From an uncultured Psychromonas sp. (GTDB taxonomy: Bacteria; Pseudomonadota; Gammaproteobacteria; Enterobacterales; Psychromonadaceae): 64,000 bases of DNA. Positions 63,621 through 64,000 of this stretch are shown in pieces. Position 1 is the first letter of the stretch. Each line of letters begins with the position of its first letter. A program made the translations under genes and the position numbers. Below the pieces are notes generated by a model, which was given only the letters and a program-made list of their open reading frames with translations, was not told where the DNA came from and did not search any database. The stretch is from assembly GCF_947489755.1 (NCBI RefSeq), contig NZ_CANLFB010000015.1:42429-106428 (forward strand), written 5' to 3'.

Positions 63621-64000
63621 ATGGAACTTTCAGAAGCACTCGCTCGCACTTCGATTAATCGTCTTACCGAATTCTCTTCGTTATCAGATATCCTAGAGCC
63701 AGATATTATTGAGTCTTGCCTGCAATCTAACGGTGTTGCGACGTTAAGAAAACGAAAGCTTCCAATGGATGCTATGATCTGGGCTGTCGTCGGTATGTCA
63801 CTTTTTAGAACCGAGTCTGTTCGCCAACTTATTAACAAACTCGATATAGTATTACCTCAAGAAGTCGATTACGTCGCTAGAAGCGCTATAACACAGGCTC
63901 GCAAAAAACTAGGTAGCGATGTTGTCAAAGATGTTTTTCATCAAACCGCTCACACATGGCATAAACGTGCCGAGCATCCACAATGGTGTGGACTCAATTT
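63621..64000 (+). CDS. IS4-family transposase, N-terminal part (cut by window end)
   Basis: The first 126 residues are visible: MELSEALARTSINRLTEFSS, then ESCLQSNGVATLRKRKLPMD, MIWAVVGMSLFRTESVRQLI, ARSAITQARKKLGSD. This is the IS4 transposase N-terminal domain (InsG-like), which precedes the DDE catalytic domain. The DDE residues lie outside the window. No frameshift is seen in the visible part. It cuts and pastes the element in which it lies. Confidence 0.88.
   Translation, partial: MELSEALARTSINRLTEFSSLSDILEPDIIESCLQSNGVATLRKRKLPMDAMIWAVVGMSLFRTESVRQLINKLDIVLPQEVDYVARSAITQARKKLGSDVVKDVFHQTAHTWHKRAEHPQWCGLN

Larger units (their letters stand above)
63537..64000 (+). mobile_element. IS4-family insertion sequence, left part
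   Basis: The left end is placed near AATGCCGATCAGTTAAG (about 63538), a sequence I associate with terminal repeats of marine IS4-type elements. The transposase starts at 63621 and runs off the window. The exact boundary, target duplication and right end cannot be seen. Confidence 0.7.

Overview
The window is 64 kb of AT-rich chromosome from a marine, probably cold-adapted gammaproteobacterium of the Psychromonas/Moritella/Vibrio/Shewanella kind. Psychromonas is my best guess. The reasons are a lipoprotein-type 5'-nucleotidase as in Vibrio, a DUF2999 protein, a BigR/YgaV-type sulfur regulon, and a RutR-like regulator beside a reductive pyrimidine pathway. No rRNA, tRNA or CRISPR array was seen. 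The only clear insertion sequence is an IS4-family element cut by the right edge.

Left third (1-29.5 kb): a porin; a surface 5'-nucleotidase; a chemoreceptor; two divergent purine-type phosphoribosyltransferase paralogs, one lacking the usual catalytic Asp; a GAF-GGDEF diguanylate cyclase; a thioesterase; a stand-alone degenerate AAA+ module; an ECF sigma / membrane anti-sigma / von Willebrand A lipoprotein unit; a run of small metabolic, export and stress genes; an EAL-HDOD protein; and a sulfur module. In the sulfur module a CoA-disulfide/polysulfide reductase with a rhodanese domain is divergent from a persulfide-type ArsR regulator and two half-size YeeE/YedE transporters.

Middle (29.5-44.5 kb): a small island-like locus holds two overlapping genes, a DGQHR/DndB-like protein and an RNxxxH HEPN-like protein. 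A 59-bp sequence with the architecture of an integron attC site lies beside it. This is the best candidate for an undescribed system. Next come DUF3047, a GhrB-type reductase, a BASS transporter, a fused pair of pseudogene remnants (gloA and EamA), a YHYH lipoprotein with a small Cys-containing partner, MscS, a class I cyclic di-GMP riboswitch in front of a fibronectin-III lipoprotein, and a secreted beta-helix protein.

Right third (44.5-64 kb): a complete reductive (Pyd-type) pyrimidine catabolic cluster. PreT/PreA reduce uracil or thymine, HydA opens the ring, HyuC removes the carbamoyl group, and an omega-amino acid transaminase takes beta-alanine onward. A RutR-like TetR regulator and an ABC transporter with a THI5/NMT1-like binding protein accompany it. 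Three of its promoter regions carry sequences that look like sigma-54 -24/-12 elements next to or overlapping RutR-like palindromes; two of the -24/-12 elements are 16/17 identical. A similar palindrome lies upstream of the 5'-nucleotidase gene near the left end, which suggests one regulon for nucleotide scavenging and pyrimidine use. The window closes with an AlkB-like dioxygenase, an RCC1-repeat lipoprotein, an EamA exporter, a NemA-type ene-reductase, a CBS-domain protein and the IS4 element.

A palindromic repeat family (AACCTCAGTTCCGG...) recurs at the 3' ends of genes, at about 3.4, 14.0, 22.9-23.1 and 23.2 kb. Several intergenic regions carry short tandem arrays.
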